Below are positions 7,871 through 16,646 of a stretch of 64,000 bases of DNA, piece after piece; position 1 is the stretch's first letter; every line of letters begins with the position of its first letter. Made by a program: the position numbers and the translations under genes. The stretch spans positions 51,356 to 115,355 of the forward strand of contig CAKSZX010000008.1 in the NCBI GenBank assembly GCA_934526065.1. Reading direction: 5' to 3'. Under the pieces are notes generated by a model. It had not been told where the DNA came from, did no database searches, and was given only the letters and a program-made list of their open reading frames with translations. Source of the DNA: an uncultured Oscillospiraceae bacterium (lineage in GTDB: Bacteria; Bacillota; Clostridia; Oscillospirales; Ruminococcaceae).

Positions 7871-8148
7871 AGCAATAGCTCCTTTATATTTATTTTGTAA
7901 ATTACAAATGGGTCAATGGGCATACTCCCACTAATAAATATATTATACATCTAATGGGGCTTTGTGTATATACTTTTAAGTACATTTTAGAATTTAAAAC
8001 AATATTTTATAACGGGTTTGCCCCAAAATTGTAATAATTTGTTACAAATCTATCACAGTTTAAAGCTCTTTTGTGTTTAAATGGTTAAAACCGATGCAAA
8101 ATATTAAGAAATGCAAATATTTTACAATTAAAACATAATTTGTGCTTT

Positions 8149-9327
8149 TCAATATTTAATAAACAGCGGCGCCAGCTTTTTAACAACCTTGTACAAAGGG
8201 GTTTCCAAGGCCTTTTTGGCGTTTTTCAGCTCTTTTCGTATCTCAATACCCTGTGGGCAGTGCAACTCGCATTTGCCGCACTCAATGCAGTTCGCCGGGC
8301 CTGTGTACCGGTTTCTCATGCCGGTGCACATAAAATACTCCTTCATGGCCATAAGTTTTCCGTCAACTGCTATGCGGTTATAAGCGGAAAATGTTCCCGG
8401 AATATCCACATTTTTCGGGCATGGCATGCAGTAGCGGCAGCCGGTGCAGCCTACCTTTGTATTTGCGTTAATTGCCCTTATAACCTGCCGCAACAAGTCA
8501 AAATCCTGCCGGGTAAAGCTGTCCGCTTTGGCGGCGTCTGCAATTTCGGTATTTTCTTTTACCATTTCCATTGAGTTCATACCGGACAGCACACAGGTAA
8601 CTTCTTTTTGGTTCCAAAGCCATGCAAAGGACCAGGCGGCAGGTGTTCTTTTAATCGGGTAGTCCGCAAAAAGTTCCTTTGCCTTTTCCGGCAGGTTGTT
8701 TACCAATTTTCCGCCTCTCAAAGGCTCCATAATAACAACGGGTATTCCCCTGTCGGCGGCGTAATGAAGGCCGGTTTTACCCGCCTGGCTGTTTTCGTCA
8801 AGGTAGTTGTACTGTATCTGGCAGAAGTCCCAATCGTACCGGTCTATCAACCTGCAAAACATATCGCTGTTGCCATGGTATGAAAAACCTATCTGCCTTA
8901 TCCGGCCGCTTTTCATTTTGCCCTCTATCCACTCTTTAATGCCCATGGCGCAAAGTCTGTCCCAGGTTTTAACATCGGTAAGCATGTGTATAAGATAGTA
9001 GTCCACATGGTCGGTGCGCAGGCGCTTTAATTCCTCATTAAAGTATTTGTCCATGTCACCGGGGTTTTTCATCATGTAGTGGGGCAGTTTTGTGGCAATG
9101 TTCACATTATCTCTTATTCCGTTGCGCCGCAAAATTTGTCCAAGGGCATTTTCACTGCCGGGATATATGTAAGCGGTATCAAAATAATTTACACCGTTTT
9201 CATAGGCGGTCATAATCTCTTTTTCCGCCTTGTCAATATCTATTGCTCCGGCCTTTGTTGTAAAACGCATACAGCCGTAGCCTAAGATTGATATCTTATT
9301 TCCTTTTTTGTCTGTTCTGTATTGCAT
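8149..9327 (-). CDS. Aldo/keto reductase with C-terminal 2[4Fe-4S] ferredoxin domain
   Basis: Residues 1-about 280 form an aldo/keto reductase barrel with the catalytic tetrad visible as Asp50, Tyr55, Lys80 and His114 (NYFDTAYIYPGSE, ATKLPHY, YYLIHM). Residues about 300-392 add two cysteine clusters, CTGCRYCMPCPKNVDIP and CIECGKCELHCPQGIEI, for two 4Fe-4S clusters. Proteins of this two-domain type are common in anaerobes and probably couple carbonyl reduction to ferredoxin-like electron transfer; the substrate is unknown. Start ATG is consistent with the domain start. It is a single gene, divergent from nadE. Confidence 0.9.
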   Translation of the reverse strand: MQYRTDKKGNKISILGYGCMRFTTKAGAIDIDKAEKEIMTAYENGVNYFDTAYIYPGSENALGQILRRNGIRDNVNIATKLPHYMMKNPGDMDKYFNEELKRLRTDHVDYYLIHMLTDVKTWDRLCAMGIKEWIEGKMKSGRIRQIGFSYHGNSDMFCRLIDRYDWDFCQIQYNYLDENSQAGKTGLHYAADRGIPVVIMEPLRGGKLVNNLPEKAKELFADYPIKRTPAAWSFAWLWNQKEVTCVLSGMNSMEMVKENTEIADAAKADSFTRQDFDLLRQVIRAINANTKVGCTGCRYCMPCPKNVDIPGTFSAYNRIAVDGKLMAMKEYFMCTGMRNRYTGPANCIECGKCELHCPQGIEIRKELKNAKKALETPLYKVVKKLAPLFIKY

Positions 9328-9463
9328 ATAGGTACCCTCATCTCATTTTCTTTGTCATATTATAACATATAAATTGAGAAAAAATCAGTGAAAACAGTTT
9401 TAAATTTTAAAAAAATATGGTAGTATGATATTAAACAAAATAAAAGTTAACGGAGGCGGTAAT

Positions 9464-11149
9464 ATGCTGATATATTTGGCTAAAATAAAAACAAAACCCA
9501 TGGGCATAGAGGAAAACTTCAATGCCGCTGACAGGGAAATCAAAAAGGCAGTCGCCGCAAATGCAGATATAGTTATCCTGCCCTGCGCTTTTTTAACCGG
9601 TTATAACATCGGTATTTTGGCCGGTGCCGGCTATGTCGAAAAACTTTATGGAGAAAAAGTAGAAAAACTCGCCAAGCAAAATCCCAATATACCGATTTTG
9701 GCCGACGGAATGTTCGACGGCGATTTTTACAGAATACTTTACAATGTCCCCGCAGATGAAGATGAATTATTCAGGGATTTTGAAGTAAAAGGCGTAAGAT
9801 TTTCAGTTCTTGACAGCTCCGACGCAAGCTATTTGTCTGCGGCCGCAACGGATTTGCCAAACAGAAACCCTGACTGCATTATTTTAGACGCCACAAAGCC
9901 TGCTGTGGCCGGCTCTCGCCTGTTGCTGCACAGGGCAATGCAGGAATTAAGTGCCGCCTGCGGCGTTCCCTGTATAGCCGATATAGGCGGTTGGGGCGAT
10001 TGTTCTTACCCGGATTTCCACATGCCGGTTATCGCCGTTGTGGACGATAAAAAGGATATTTTCACAGCCACATTCAAACAGTACCTTCAGGCGGAAAACT
10101 GCTACAAAATAGGCGGAAAATTTGCCCCCGTCGGCAACATCGAAAAAGTTCACGATATTGAGTTTAAAATTGAGTACAACCAAAATCCTCTTGTACCGGC
10201 CGAATTTTCAGCCCGTGATTACTGCTTGGATTTGTTTGAGGCACAGACTTTGGCTCTGGCCGCAAGACTTGACAACATAAACGCCAAAACGGCTGTTATA
10301 GGCTTGTCCGGCGGGCTGGACAGCGCCCTTGCCCTACTTGTTACGGCAAACGCCTTTGATTTGCTTGGCCGTGACAGAAAGGGTATATATGCGGTTTCAA
10401 TGCCGGGTTTCGGCACTTCACAAACCACAAGAGACCTTTCAAAGCAGCTTGCCGATTCACTGGGTATTGGTTTAAAGGTCATAGACATAACAGCCGCCTG
10501 CAAACAGGCATTAAAGGACATAGGTCATGACGGAGTTACCCCGGATGTGACATTTGAAAATGTTCAGGCTCGTATGCGCACTTTGAACTGCCTGAATATA
10601 GCCAATATGACCGGGGGCATTATGATAGGAACCGGCGACCTTTCCGAGGAAGCTATGGGCTTTGCCACCTACGGCGGCGATCGGCTTGCAAGTTACAATG
10701 TAAACAGCAGCGTTTCAAAAACGGTTATACGCACAATGTTGCCTTATATTACCCGGCTTGAAAACTTAAAGGCGGCAAAAGAGGCGGTAAACGGCATTTT
10801 AAATATCCCGGTAAGCCCGGAACTCATTCCTCACGGCGGTGAAATTTTGCAAAAAACCGAAGATATTCTCGCCCCTTATAAGTTGATAGACTTTTATATT
10901 TATTGTTTCGTTGTGGCAAATGTTTCCCCGGCGGTTGCCCTTAAAAAAGCTCAAGAAGTTTTTGCGGGGGAATTTACGCCGGAATATCTCAAAGAAAAGG
11001 CCCGTATGTTCTACAAAAAATTTGTGGCCGGTCAGTTTAAGCGCTCTGCCGCACCGGAAGGGGCAGACATCACCCATGGGGCACTGACAAGGGAAATGAG
11101 ATATTTGCCAAGTGACGGCTCTGCCGAAATATTTGAAGAGTTTTTGTAA
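9464..11149 (+). CDS. nadE: NAD synthetase NadE with degenerate N-terminal glutaminase domain
   Basis: Makes NAD from deamido-NAD and ATP. The C-terminal half is a well-conserved synthetase: the PP-loop in VIGLSGGLDSALAL (about 281-286), DVTFENVQARMRT and GTGDLSEEAMGFATYGGD. The N-terminal half has the nitrilase fold, but the catalytic residues are missing: the FPELxLTGY motif reads ILPCAFLTGY (Cys41 for Glu), the LxCED nucleophile motif reads LDSSDA (Ser118 for Cys), and no PxxLPNY Lys segment is seen. The protein is also short (561 aa against about 640 or more). It probably uses free ammonia. Start 9464 has GGAGG upstream; 9425 has none. ispE follows at 15 nt. Confidence 0.9.
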   Translation: MLIYLAKIKTKPMGIEENFNAADREIKKAVAANADIVILPCAFLTGYNIGILAGAGYVEKLYGEKVEKLAKQNPNIPILADGMFDGDFYRILYNVPADEDELFRDFEVKGVRFSVLDSSDASYLSAAATDLPNRNPDCIILDATKPAVAGSRLLLHRAMQELSAACGVPCIADIGGWGDCSYPDFHMPVIAVVDDKKDIFTATFKQYLQAENCYKIGGKFAPVGNIEKVHDIEFKIEYNQNPLVPAEFSARDYCLDLFEAQTLALAARLDNINAKTAVIGLSGGLDSALALLVTANAFDLLGRDRKGIYAVSMPGFGTSQTTRDLSKQLADSLGIGLKVIDITAACKQALKDIGHDGVTPDVTFENVQARMRTLNCLNIANMTGGIMIGTGDLSEEAMGFATYGGDRLASYNVNSSVSKTVIRTMLPYITRLENLKAAKEAVNGILNIPVSPELIPHGGEILQKTEDILAPYKLIDFYIYCFVVANVSPAVALKKAQEVFAGEFTPEYLKEKARMFYKKFVAGQFKRSAAPEGADITHGALTREMRYLPSDGSAEIFEEFL

Positions 11150-11164
11150 TCGGGGAAGGGTATT

Positions 11165-12094
11165 ATGTATAAAAAAGAAACATCGCCTGAACATGGCAAA
11201 AAAAATAAAGTTACGGTTTTGGCACCACGGAAGATAAATCTCTCTTTGGATGTAACGGGCTTGGACGAAAACGGCTACCACACCCTTGATATGATTATGC
11301 AGTCGGTTTCCGTTTACGAAAAAGTAACCCTTACAAAAACCGACAGCGGAATAACCATTTCTTCAAACGCAAGATATATTCCCACCGACAGCAAAAATGT
11401 TGCCGTTAAAGCGGCTATAAAGTTTTTTGAATTTGCCGATATTCAAAACGGCGGTGTTCATATATTCGTAAAAAAGACTGTGCCTATAAAAGCCGGAATG
11501 GCCGGCGGCAGCGCAGATGCGGCGGCTGTTTTGGTTGGCTTAAATAAGCTGTATAAAACCAATTTCGGCATTACAAAACTGTGTCGGCTTGCCGCACAAG
11601 TCGGCAGTGATGTGCCTTTTATGATTGTAGGCGGCACAAGAAGGGTCGGCGGCGTCGGCGATATTATTTCCTACGCTCCGCCTATGCCGGAGTGCTGGTT
11701 TGTGATTTGTATGCCGGAAAGAGGGGTTTCCACTCCTGTGGCTTTTGCAAATTACGATAAACTCGGCAAAAAGTCGGATATACAAACCGAAAAACTTATA
11801 CAGGCTTTAAAGGATAAAGATATTTACGCCGTGGCTCGCTATTTGGGCAACGACCTGGAAGAAGCCGCCGCAAGCCCGGACACCCGGCCTATTAAAGAGG
11901 CACTTATAAAACACGGTGCTTTGGGCAGTGTTATGACAGGCAGCGGACGGGCGGTTTTCGGAATATTTGACAGTCGGGAAAAAGCAAAATCCGCCTATGA
12001 ATATTTCAGGGGTAAAGTTCGCAGTGCATTTATCGCAAAGCCTGTGCCCATGGGCGCAAAAATTCTGCCAAGTAAAGAGAGAAAGTCTTATTAA
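11165..12094 (+). CDS. ispE: 4-diphosphocytidyl-2-C-methyl-D-erythritol kinase
   Basis: GHMP kinase of the MEP isoprenoid pathway; phosphorylates CDP-methylerythritol at the 2-hydroxyl. Diagnostic motifs are APRKINLSLDV with GYHTLDM near the N-terminus, the ATP loop PIKAGMAGGSADAAAVLVGLN (about residues 108-128), SDVPFM and the C-terminal GSVMTGSGRAVFGIF. Length 309 aa is close to the family norm; the first 15 residues are a poorly conserved extension and MYKK is the only good start. The gene is cotranscribed with nadE by spacing. In Clostridia ispE often neighbours purR or spoVG, so the nadE pairing is unusual. Confidence 0.93.
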   Translation: MYKKETSPEHGKKNKVTVLAPRKINLSLDVTGLDENGYHTLDMIMQSVSVYEKVTLTKTDSGITISSNARYIPTDSKNVAVKAAIKFFEFADIQNGGVHIFVKKTVPIKAGMAGGSADAAAVLVGLNKLYKTNFGITKLCRLAAQVGSDVPFMIVGGTRRVGGVGDIISYAPPMPECWFVICMPERGVSTPVAFANYDKLGKKSDIQTEKLIQALKDKDIYAVARYLGNDLEEAAASPDTRPIKEALIKHGALGSVMTGSGRAVFGIFDSREKAKSAYEYFRGKVRSAFIAKPVPMGAKILPSKERKSY

Positions 12095-12121
12095 ATTTAT
12101 CTCTATAAATATAATATAAAA

Positions 12122-12149
12122 AAGAGGGGCACCGCCCCTCTTATTTTTT
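12122..12149 (+). terminator. Terminator of the nadE-ispE unit
   Basis: AAGAGGGGC-ACC-GCCCCTCTT (9-bp stem, 3-nt loop) followed by ATTTTTTG. Confidence 0.9.
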
Positions 12150-12238
12150 GCTATAATTTGCCGCAACAGCCCTTTTGTCACACAAAGAGTGATTTGTAAA
12201 GGGACAATTCGGAAATATTTTCAGTTAATTTTTAAAAA

Positions 12239-12883
12239 TTACTTTGTGCCGAAAATTCTGTCGCCGGCGTCGCCCAGCCCCGGGCAAATATAAGCATTTT
12301 CGTTAAGCTCTCTGTCCAAAGCCCCTACATAAATCTGAACATCCGGGTGTTCTCTGTGCAATCTTTCAAGTCCTTCCGGTGCTGCGATAATGCACATAAA
12401 TTTGATATTCTTGCCGCCGTACTTTTTAATCTGAGAAATTGCGTCGCAAGCGGAACCGCCTGTTGCAAGCATAGGGTCGGTTACAATAATCAATCTCTCC
12501 TCAATAGGTTTTGGCAATTTACAATAGTATTCAACCGGCTCATGGGTTTCCTCGTTGCGGTACATACCTATGTGGCCAACCTTGGCGGCAGGTATAAGTG
12601 TAAGCAAACCGTCAACCATGCCCAAACCGGCACGCAAAATCGGCACAATGGCCGGTTTTTTGCCCCGTAAAACAGGGGTCATACACTTTTCAATAGGTGT
12701 TTCAACCTCTTTCAACTCTGTGGGCAGGTCGGAAAGAGCTTCAAATCCTTCCAAAGTTGCAATTTCACCTACAAGTTTACGGAACTCGTTTGTGCCTGTT
12801 TCCTTATTGCGCAAAGAAGAAATCTTGTGCTGAATAAGGGGATGGTTAAAGATGGTGATGTTCTTTTCGTGATAAAAATCCAT
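12239..12883 (-). CDS. upp: Uracil phosphoribosyltransferase
   Basis: Converts uracil and PRPP to UMP in pyrimidine salvage. The PRPP-binding loop IIVTDPMLATGGSACDA and the C-terminal uracil-binding region YICPGLGDAGDRIFGT are both present, as is VPILRAGLGMVDG. At 214 aa it is full length. It is the second gene of a uraA-upp operon with a gap of only 21 nt, so import and conversion of uracil are coupled. RBS AGAGG precedes the ATG. I saw no PyrR-type attenuator upstream of the pair. Confidence 0.96.
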   Translation of the reverse strand: MDFYHEKNITIFNHPLIQHKISSLRNKETGTNEFRKLVGEIATLEGFEALSDLPTELKEVETPIEKCMTPVLRGKKPAIVPILRAGLGMVDGLLTLIPAAKVGHIGMYRNEETHEPVEYYCKLPKPIEERLIIVTDPMLATGGSACDAISQIKKYGGKNIKFMCIIAAPEGLERLHREHPDVQIYVGALDRELNENAYICPGLGDAGDRIFGTK

Positions 12884-12904
12884 GTTTATATCTCCTCTAA
12901 AATA

Positions 12905-14308
12905 TTATTTGTCATTATTTGTTGAAAGATATACTCCTCTGCTCTTGTCGCCGTCGGGGTTTTTGCCGAATTCGTAATCGTTGCCCGGCAAAATGGCATT
13001 GAGAATTATACCTGCCAAAGCGGCTATTGCAAGAGCCGTAAGTGTGATAGGTGTTTCGCCTATTGTAAATGTTATACCGTTTGAAAAACCTAAACCGCAG
13101 ACAAATATAACTCCTGTGATTATAAGGTTTCTGGATTTTGTAAGGTCAACCTGGTTTTCAACAACATTTCTTACGCCGATGGCGGAAATCATACCGTAAA
13201 GCATAAAGGAAATACCGCCGATAATCGAGCTTGGCATTGTTGAAATAACAGCGGAGAACTTAGGAATAAACGAGAGTATGATTGCGTAAACCGCCGCAAG
13301 TCTTATAACCTTAGGGTCATAAACCTTTGAAAGCTCCAAAACACCTGTATTTTCCCCGTAGGTTGTGTTTGCAGGGCCGCCGATGAGACCCGAGAAAGAT
13401 GTTGCTATACCGTCCCCTAAAAGTGTGCGGTGCAAGCCCGGGTCGGCTATAAAGTTTTCCCCTACCGTGGCGGAAATAGCCGACATATCCCCTATGTGTT
13501 CCATCATTGTGGCAAGGGCGATAGGTGCCATAACCAAAATTGATGTAATGTCGAATTTGCAAAGTTTAAATTGCGGAATGCCTAAAACAGCCGCATTGCT
13601 TATTGTGGCAAAGTCTATAATCGCCGTTCCGTCCGGGTTTGTTATGCCGGCAACTGTCATAACCGCCGCAACTGCATATGCAATCACAACGCCCATAAGG
13701 ATAGGAATAATTTTAAACATTCCCTTACCCCAAATGTTGAAAATAATTATAACGCCAAGGGCAATAAGAGCCAAAACCCAGTTTTCCGATGCGTTTGAAA
13801 TCGCAGAGGGCGCAAGTGAAAGACCTATGCAAATTATCATCGGGCCGGTAACAACCGGCGGCAAAAATTTCATAACACGGTTTACACCTACGGCTTTTAT
13901 AATAGCCGCCAAAACCAAGTACAAAAGGCCGGATATAACCACGCCGCCGCAGGCATAGGCAACTTTATCGTTTACCGCCATATCGGCGTAAATACCCCGG
14001 TTTAAGTTTGCAACGGTATAAAAACCGCCAAGGTAGGCAAAAGACGAACCCAAATAAGCCGGAACTTTCATCTTTGAACAGATGTGGAATATAAGCGTAC
14101 CCATACCGGAACAGAACAAAGTTACCGCTACGGTAAGACCCTGTGTTATTTCCCCACCGCAGGCTTTGCTGAAATAGCCCGCTACAAGAATAGGCACAAG
14201 AATTGTTGCGCCAAACATGGCGAACATATGCTGTAAGCCCAAAATAAGCATTTTCGGTTTGCCCAAGGTCCGGGCATCACGAATAGGCTCAAAAGAATCA
14301 TTATTCAT
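12905..14308 (-). CDS. uraA: Uracil permease (NCS2 family)
   Basis: A proton-coupled nucleobase importer of 467 aa with the 14-segment NCS2 fold. LGLQHMFAMFGATILVP at the N-terminus and GGPANTTYGENTGVLELSKVYDP in the substrate-site region (with the family Gln/Glu-Asn-Thr pattern) are characteristic of UraA/PyrP. The SMLYG-type GISFMLYGMISAIG and DLTKSRNLI segments also fit. It leads the uraA-upp operon, which fixes uracil as the likely substrate. The C-terminal tail is hydrophilic. Confidence 0.94.
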   Translation of the reverse strand: MNNDSFEPIRDARTLGKPKMLILGLQHMFAMFGATILVPILVAGYFSKACGGEITQGLTVAVTLFCSGMGTLIFHICSKMKVPAYLGSSFAYLGGFYTVANLNRGIYADMAVNDKVAYACGGVVISGLLYLVLAAIIKAVGVNRVMKFLPPVVTGPMIICIGLSLAPSAISNASENWVLALIALGVIIIFNIWGKGMFKIIPILMGVVIAYAVAAVMTVAGITNPDGTAIIDFATISNAAVLGIPQFKLCKFDITSILVMAPIALATMMEHIGDMSAISATVGENFIADPGLHRTLLGDGIATSFSGLIGGPANTTYGENTGVLELSKVYDPKVIRLAAVYAIILSFIPKFSAVISTMPSSIIGGISFMLYGMISAIGVRNVVENQVDLTKSRNLIITGVIFVCGLGFSNGITFTIGETPITLTALAIAALAGIILNAILPGNDYEFGKNPDGDKSRGVYLSTNNDK

Positions 14309-14430
14309 ATACTTTTATCCCTCTGATTTTTTATCTGTCTAATAATAGCACATAAGGTAAAATTTTAAAAGGGATTTTAAATATAAAGAGCTTTTTAAAT
14401 TGTGAATTTTTTACCGAAGAAGAAATATAA

Positions 14431-14455
14431 AACAAAAACCGCTCTTGCGAGCGGT
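14431..14455 (-). terminator. Terminator of rpsT
   Basis: On the minus strand ACCGCTC-GCAA-GAGCGGT (7 bp, GNRA-like loop) is followed by TTTTTGTTTT. Confidence 0.88.
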
Positions 14456-14477
14456 CATTATTCGTTGTTAAAAACTA

Positions 14478-14741
14478 TTAAGCCTTTGCAGTGTTAGCTT
14501 TTTTCATCATCTTTGAAACTTTTCTTGCAGCAGTGTTCTTGTGAAGAACGCCCTTTGAAGCAGCCTTGTCGATTGTTGAAACAGCTTCTACTACAGCCTT
14601 ATCAGCGTCAGCGGAACCAGCAGCTACAGCAATATTTGCTTTTTTAATAACTGTTTTGAGGTTACTCTTCACAGCTTTATTGCTAGCGTTTTCCTTCTTG
14701 GTCTGCTTAACTCTGTCTTTCTGAGATTTAATATTTGGCAT
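14478..14741 (-). CDS. rpsT: Ribosomal protein S20
   Basis: Small-subunit protein that binds 16S rRNA. The 87-aa basic, helical sequence starts MPNIKSQKDRVKQTKKEN and contains SNLKTVIKKA and the C-terminal HKNTAARKVSKMMKKA, the S20 signature. It is monocistronic, with its own promoter and terminator. In Bacillus rpsT is divergent from gpr-spoIIP-lepA; here it is divergent from spoIIP directly and no gpr is present. Confidence 0.96.
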   Translation of the reverse strand: MPNIKSQKDRVKQTKKENASNKAVKSNLKTVIKKANIAVAAGSADADKAVVEAVSTIDKAASKGVLHKNTAARKVSKMMKKANTAKA

Positions 14742-14778
14742 GATCCCACCCCCTTCAATTACTGTGACAGTATAAATT

Positions 14779-14807
14779 ATAATAACATTTTAATTGCTAA
14801 AATGCAA
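14779..14807 (-). promoter_or_regulatory. Promoter of rpsT
   Basis: On the minus strand TTGCAT, 17-nt spacer, TATTAT; the 5' UTR is short and ends with a GGGGGTGG ribosome site. Confidence 0.6.
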
Positions 14808-14918
14808 GTATTTTTTTTGATTTTTTAAGCTAATTTTTAAAATACTCTCACAACTGGCATATTATAGCACACATAATCATACATTTAAAGGGAAAATATT
14901 GTTCGAGGTGGTGTTTTT

Positions 14919-15980
14919 TTGCGGATTTTTAAAAATTTTTTCAAAATCGGGCTGTTTTTGGCCCCGTCTTTGATTTTTATGATGACATTTAATCGGTGGG
15001 CGGGGTTGCGGATAGCCATTATGCACCCTGTTTCCGCAGTAAATTTTATAATATCCGGTGATGAAATCGTACAAACCGCCTCGGGAATAAACCCGTTTCG
15101 GAACTTTTCCCTGTCGGATTTCACATCTTCCACGGGCCAATCTCAAACCGAAGATGAAAATAATCGGCGGCAATCTGTGATAAATCCCAATTATTCGGTG
15201 AAAGAGGAATTTTTCGCCAGTGCCGAAAGCGATATAATCTTAAAAAAAGATCGGTGCTATGTTAAAAATCTTACGGATTTACCCCGGGGAGAAGTAAAGG
15301 ATATAATGCTTTCCCCCGTGGGTTTTAAATGCGAAAAAAACAGCCAAGAGCCGCAAATTTTAATCCTGCACACCCATGCCACCGAAAGTTATTTGCCAAG
15401 CCGGGATACCCCTTATGACCCAAACTACTCTTTTCGCAGTACCGACAAAAGTCAAAATATGACGGCCGTAGGGGCGGCCATGGCGGAAAGGCTTAATCGG
15501 CTGGGGTATAACACAATACAAGACGACACATTGCACGATTACCCCTCTTACAACGGCAGTTACGACAAAAGCAAGGCCACAACGGAATATTATCTTGAAA
15601 AGTATCCGTCAATAAAGGTGGTTCTCGATGTTCACCGTGACGCCGCCGAGCGTGAAGGTACAATTATCAGCCCGGTGGTGACGATAAACGATAAAAAACG
15701 GGCGCAGATAATGATTATAAGCGGTGCGGATAACGGAAGTATGAATATGCCTAACTACAAGGAAAATTTAAAGTTTGCAACGGCGGTACAAAACCGGCGG
15801 TCTAAATTGTATCCGGGGCTTATGAGAAGTATTCTTTTTGACTATCGAAATTACAATCAGCAGCTTACAACAGGCAGTATTTTGGTGGAAGTAGGCACCC
15901 ACGGAGCAACGCTGGATCAGGCGGTTTACGCCGCACAGCTTTTTGCCGACAGCCTTGCCGCCGCACTTGATGAAATGTGA
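14919..15980 (+). CDS. spoIIP: Stage II sporulation protein P, peptidoglycan amidase/endopeptidase
   Basis: Part of the SpoIIDMP machine that thins septal peptidoglycan and drives engulfment of the forespore. One N-terminal membrane segment (about residues 7-25) anchors a long linker and the SpoIIP domain from about 140: ILILHTHATESYLPS with the catalytic-zinc His/Glu, VLDVHRDA, and VEVGTHGATLDQAVYAA. Length 353 aa is normal. A TTG start at 14919 is chosen because GAGGTG lies 8 nt upstream and no ATG is available. The rubrerythrin gene follows at 59 nt. The usual upstream partner gpr is missing at this site. Confidence 0.95.
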   Translation: MRIFKNFFKIGLFLAPSLIFMMTFNRWAGLRIAIMHPVSAVNFIISGDEIVQTASGINPFRNFSLSDFTSSTGQSQTEDENNRRQSVINPNYSVKEEFFASAESDIILKKDRCYVKNLTDLPRGEVKDIMLSPVGFKCEKNSQEPQILILHTHATESYLPSRDTPYDPNYSFRSTDKSQNMTAVGAAMAERLNRLGYNTIQDDTLHDYPSYNGSYDKSKATTEYYLEKYPSIKVVLDVHRDAAEREGTIISPVVTINDKKRAQIMIISGADNGSMNMPNYKENLKFATAVQNRRSKLYPGLMRSILFDYRNYNQQLTTGSILVEVGTHGATLDQAVYAAQLFADSLAAALDEM

Positions 15981-16039
15981 ATAAAATTTCCCCACCTTCA
16001 TATAATACAAACAGTATTACAGGAAAGGAATATAACAAA

Positions 16040-16573
16040 ATGGAACTTAAAGGAAGTAAAACCGAAGCCAATTTAATGGCGGCATTCGCCGGAGAAAGCC
16101 GGGCAAGAAACAAATATACATTTTACGCCGCCAAGGCGGAAAAGGACGGGTACAAAACCATAGGGGATATATTTACCGAAACCGCCGAAAACGAGAGAGA
16201 ACATCGGGAAATTTGGCTTAAAATAATCCTCGGCGGCGATATTCCCGACACGCTGGACAATCTTAAAAGCGCCGCCGCAGGGGAACTTAACGAGGCGGAA
16301 AATATGTACCCAAATATGGCCAAAACAGCAAAAGAAGAGGGCTTTGACCGGATTGCAAAATTATTTGAGGCCGTTGGCAGAATAGAAAAACAGCACCAAC
16401 AGAGATATTCCGAATATGCCGGTATGTTGGAAAAGGGGGAATATTACCAAAGAACCGTAAAAACTCTTTGGATCTGCACTTCCTGCGGACATTTATACGA
16501 AGGCGAAAAAGCCCCTACAATCTGTCCTGTTTGCGGTCACAATCAAGGGTATTACAGGGTTAATACAAAATAA
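16040..16573 (+). CDS. rbr: Rubrerythrin
   Basis: Non-haem di-iron peroxidase that detoxifies hydrogen peroxide in anaerobes. The N-terminal erythrin domain shows AFAGESRARNKY and the di-iron ligands in ENEREHREIW and VGRIEKQHQQRY. The C-terminal rubredoxin domain has CTSCGHLYEG and CPVCGHNQGYY. Start 16040 has AGGAAAGGAA upstream; a longer frame from 15977 adds a non-family peptide and is not used. At 177 aa it is a little shorter than the classic 190. It may be cotranscribed with spoIIP. Confidence 0.95.
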   Translation: MELKGSKTEANLMAAFAGESRARNKYTFYAAKAEKDGYKTIGDIFTETAENEREHREIWLKIILGGDIPDTLDNLKSAAAGELNEAENMYPNMAKTAKEEGFDRIAKLFEAVGRIEKQHQQRYSEYAGMLEKGEYYQRTVKTLWICTSCGHLYEGEKAPTICPVCGHNQGYYRVNTK

Positions 16574-16595
16574 ATAATCGGCTGTATTTAAAACC

Positions 16596-16630
16596 AAAAC
16601 TGCGGGCAACCTGTCCGCAGTTTTATTGTT
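16596..16630 (+). terminator. Terminator after rubrerythrin
   Basis: AACTGCGG / CCGCAGTT (8 bp, 9-nt loop) followed by TTATTG; A residues on the left suggest it can also serve pyrG on the other strand. Confidence 0.8.
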
Positions 16631-16646
16631 TAAAATTATGTGTTAC

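Noticed and set aside
13365..13958. A 197-codon open frame on the plus strand inside uraA
   Set aside because: Antisense of the NCS2 permease; hydrophobic composition is a by-product of the membrane protein coding strand.
14309..14430. PyrR-type attenuator upstream of uraA-upp
   Set aside because: No anti-terminator/terminator pair or PyrR-binding loop consensus could be found in the leader.
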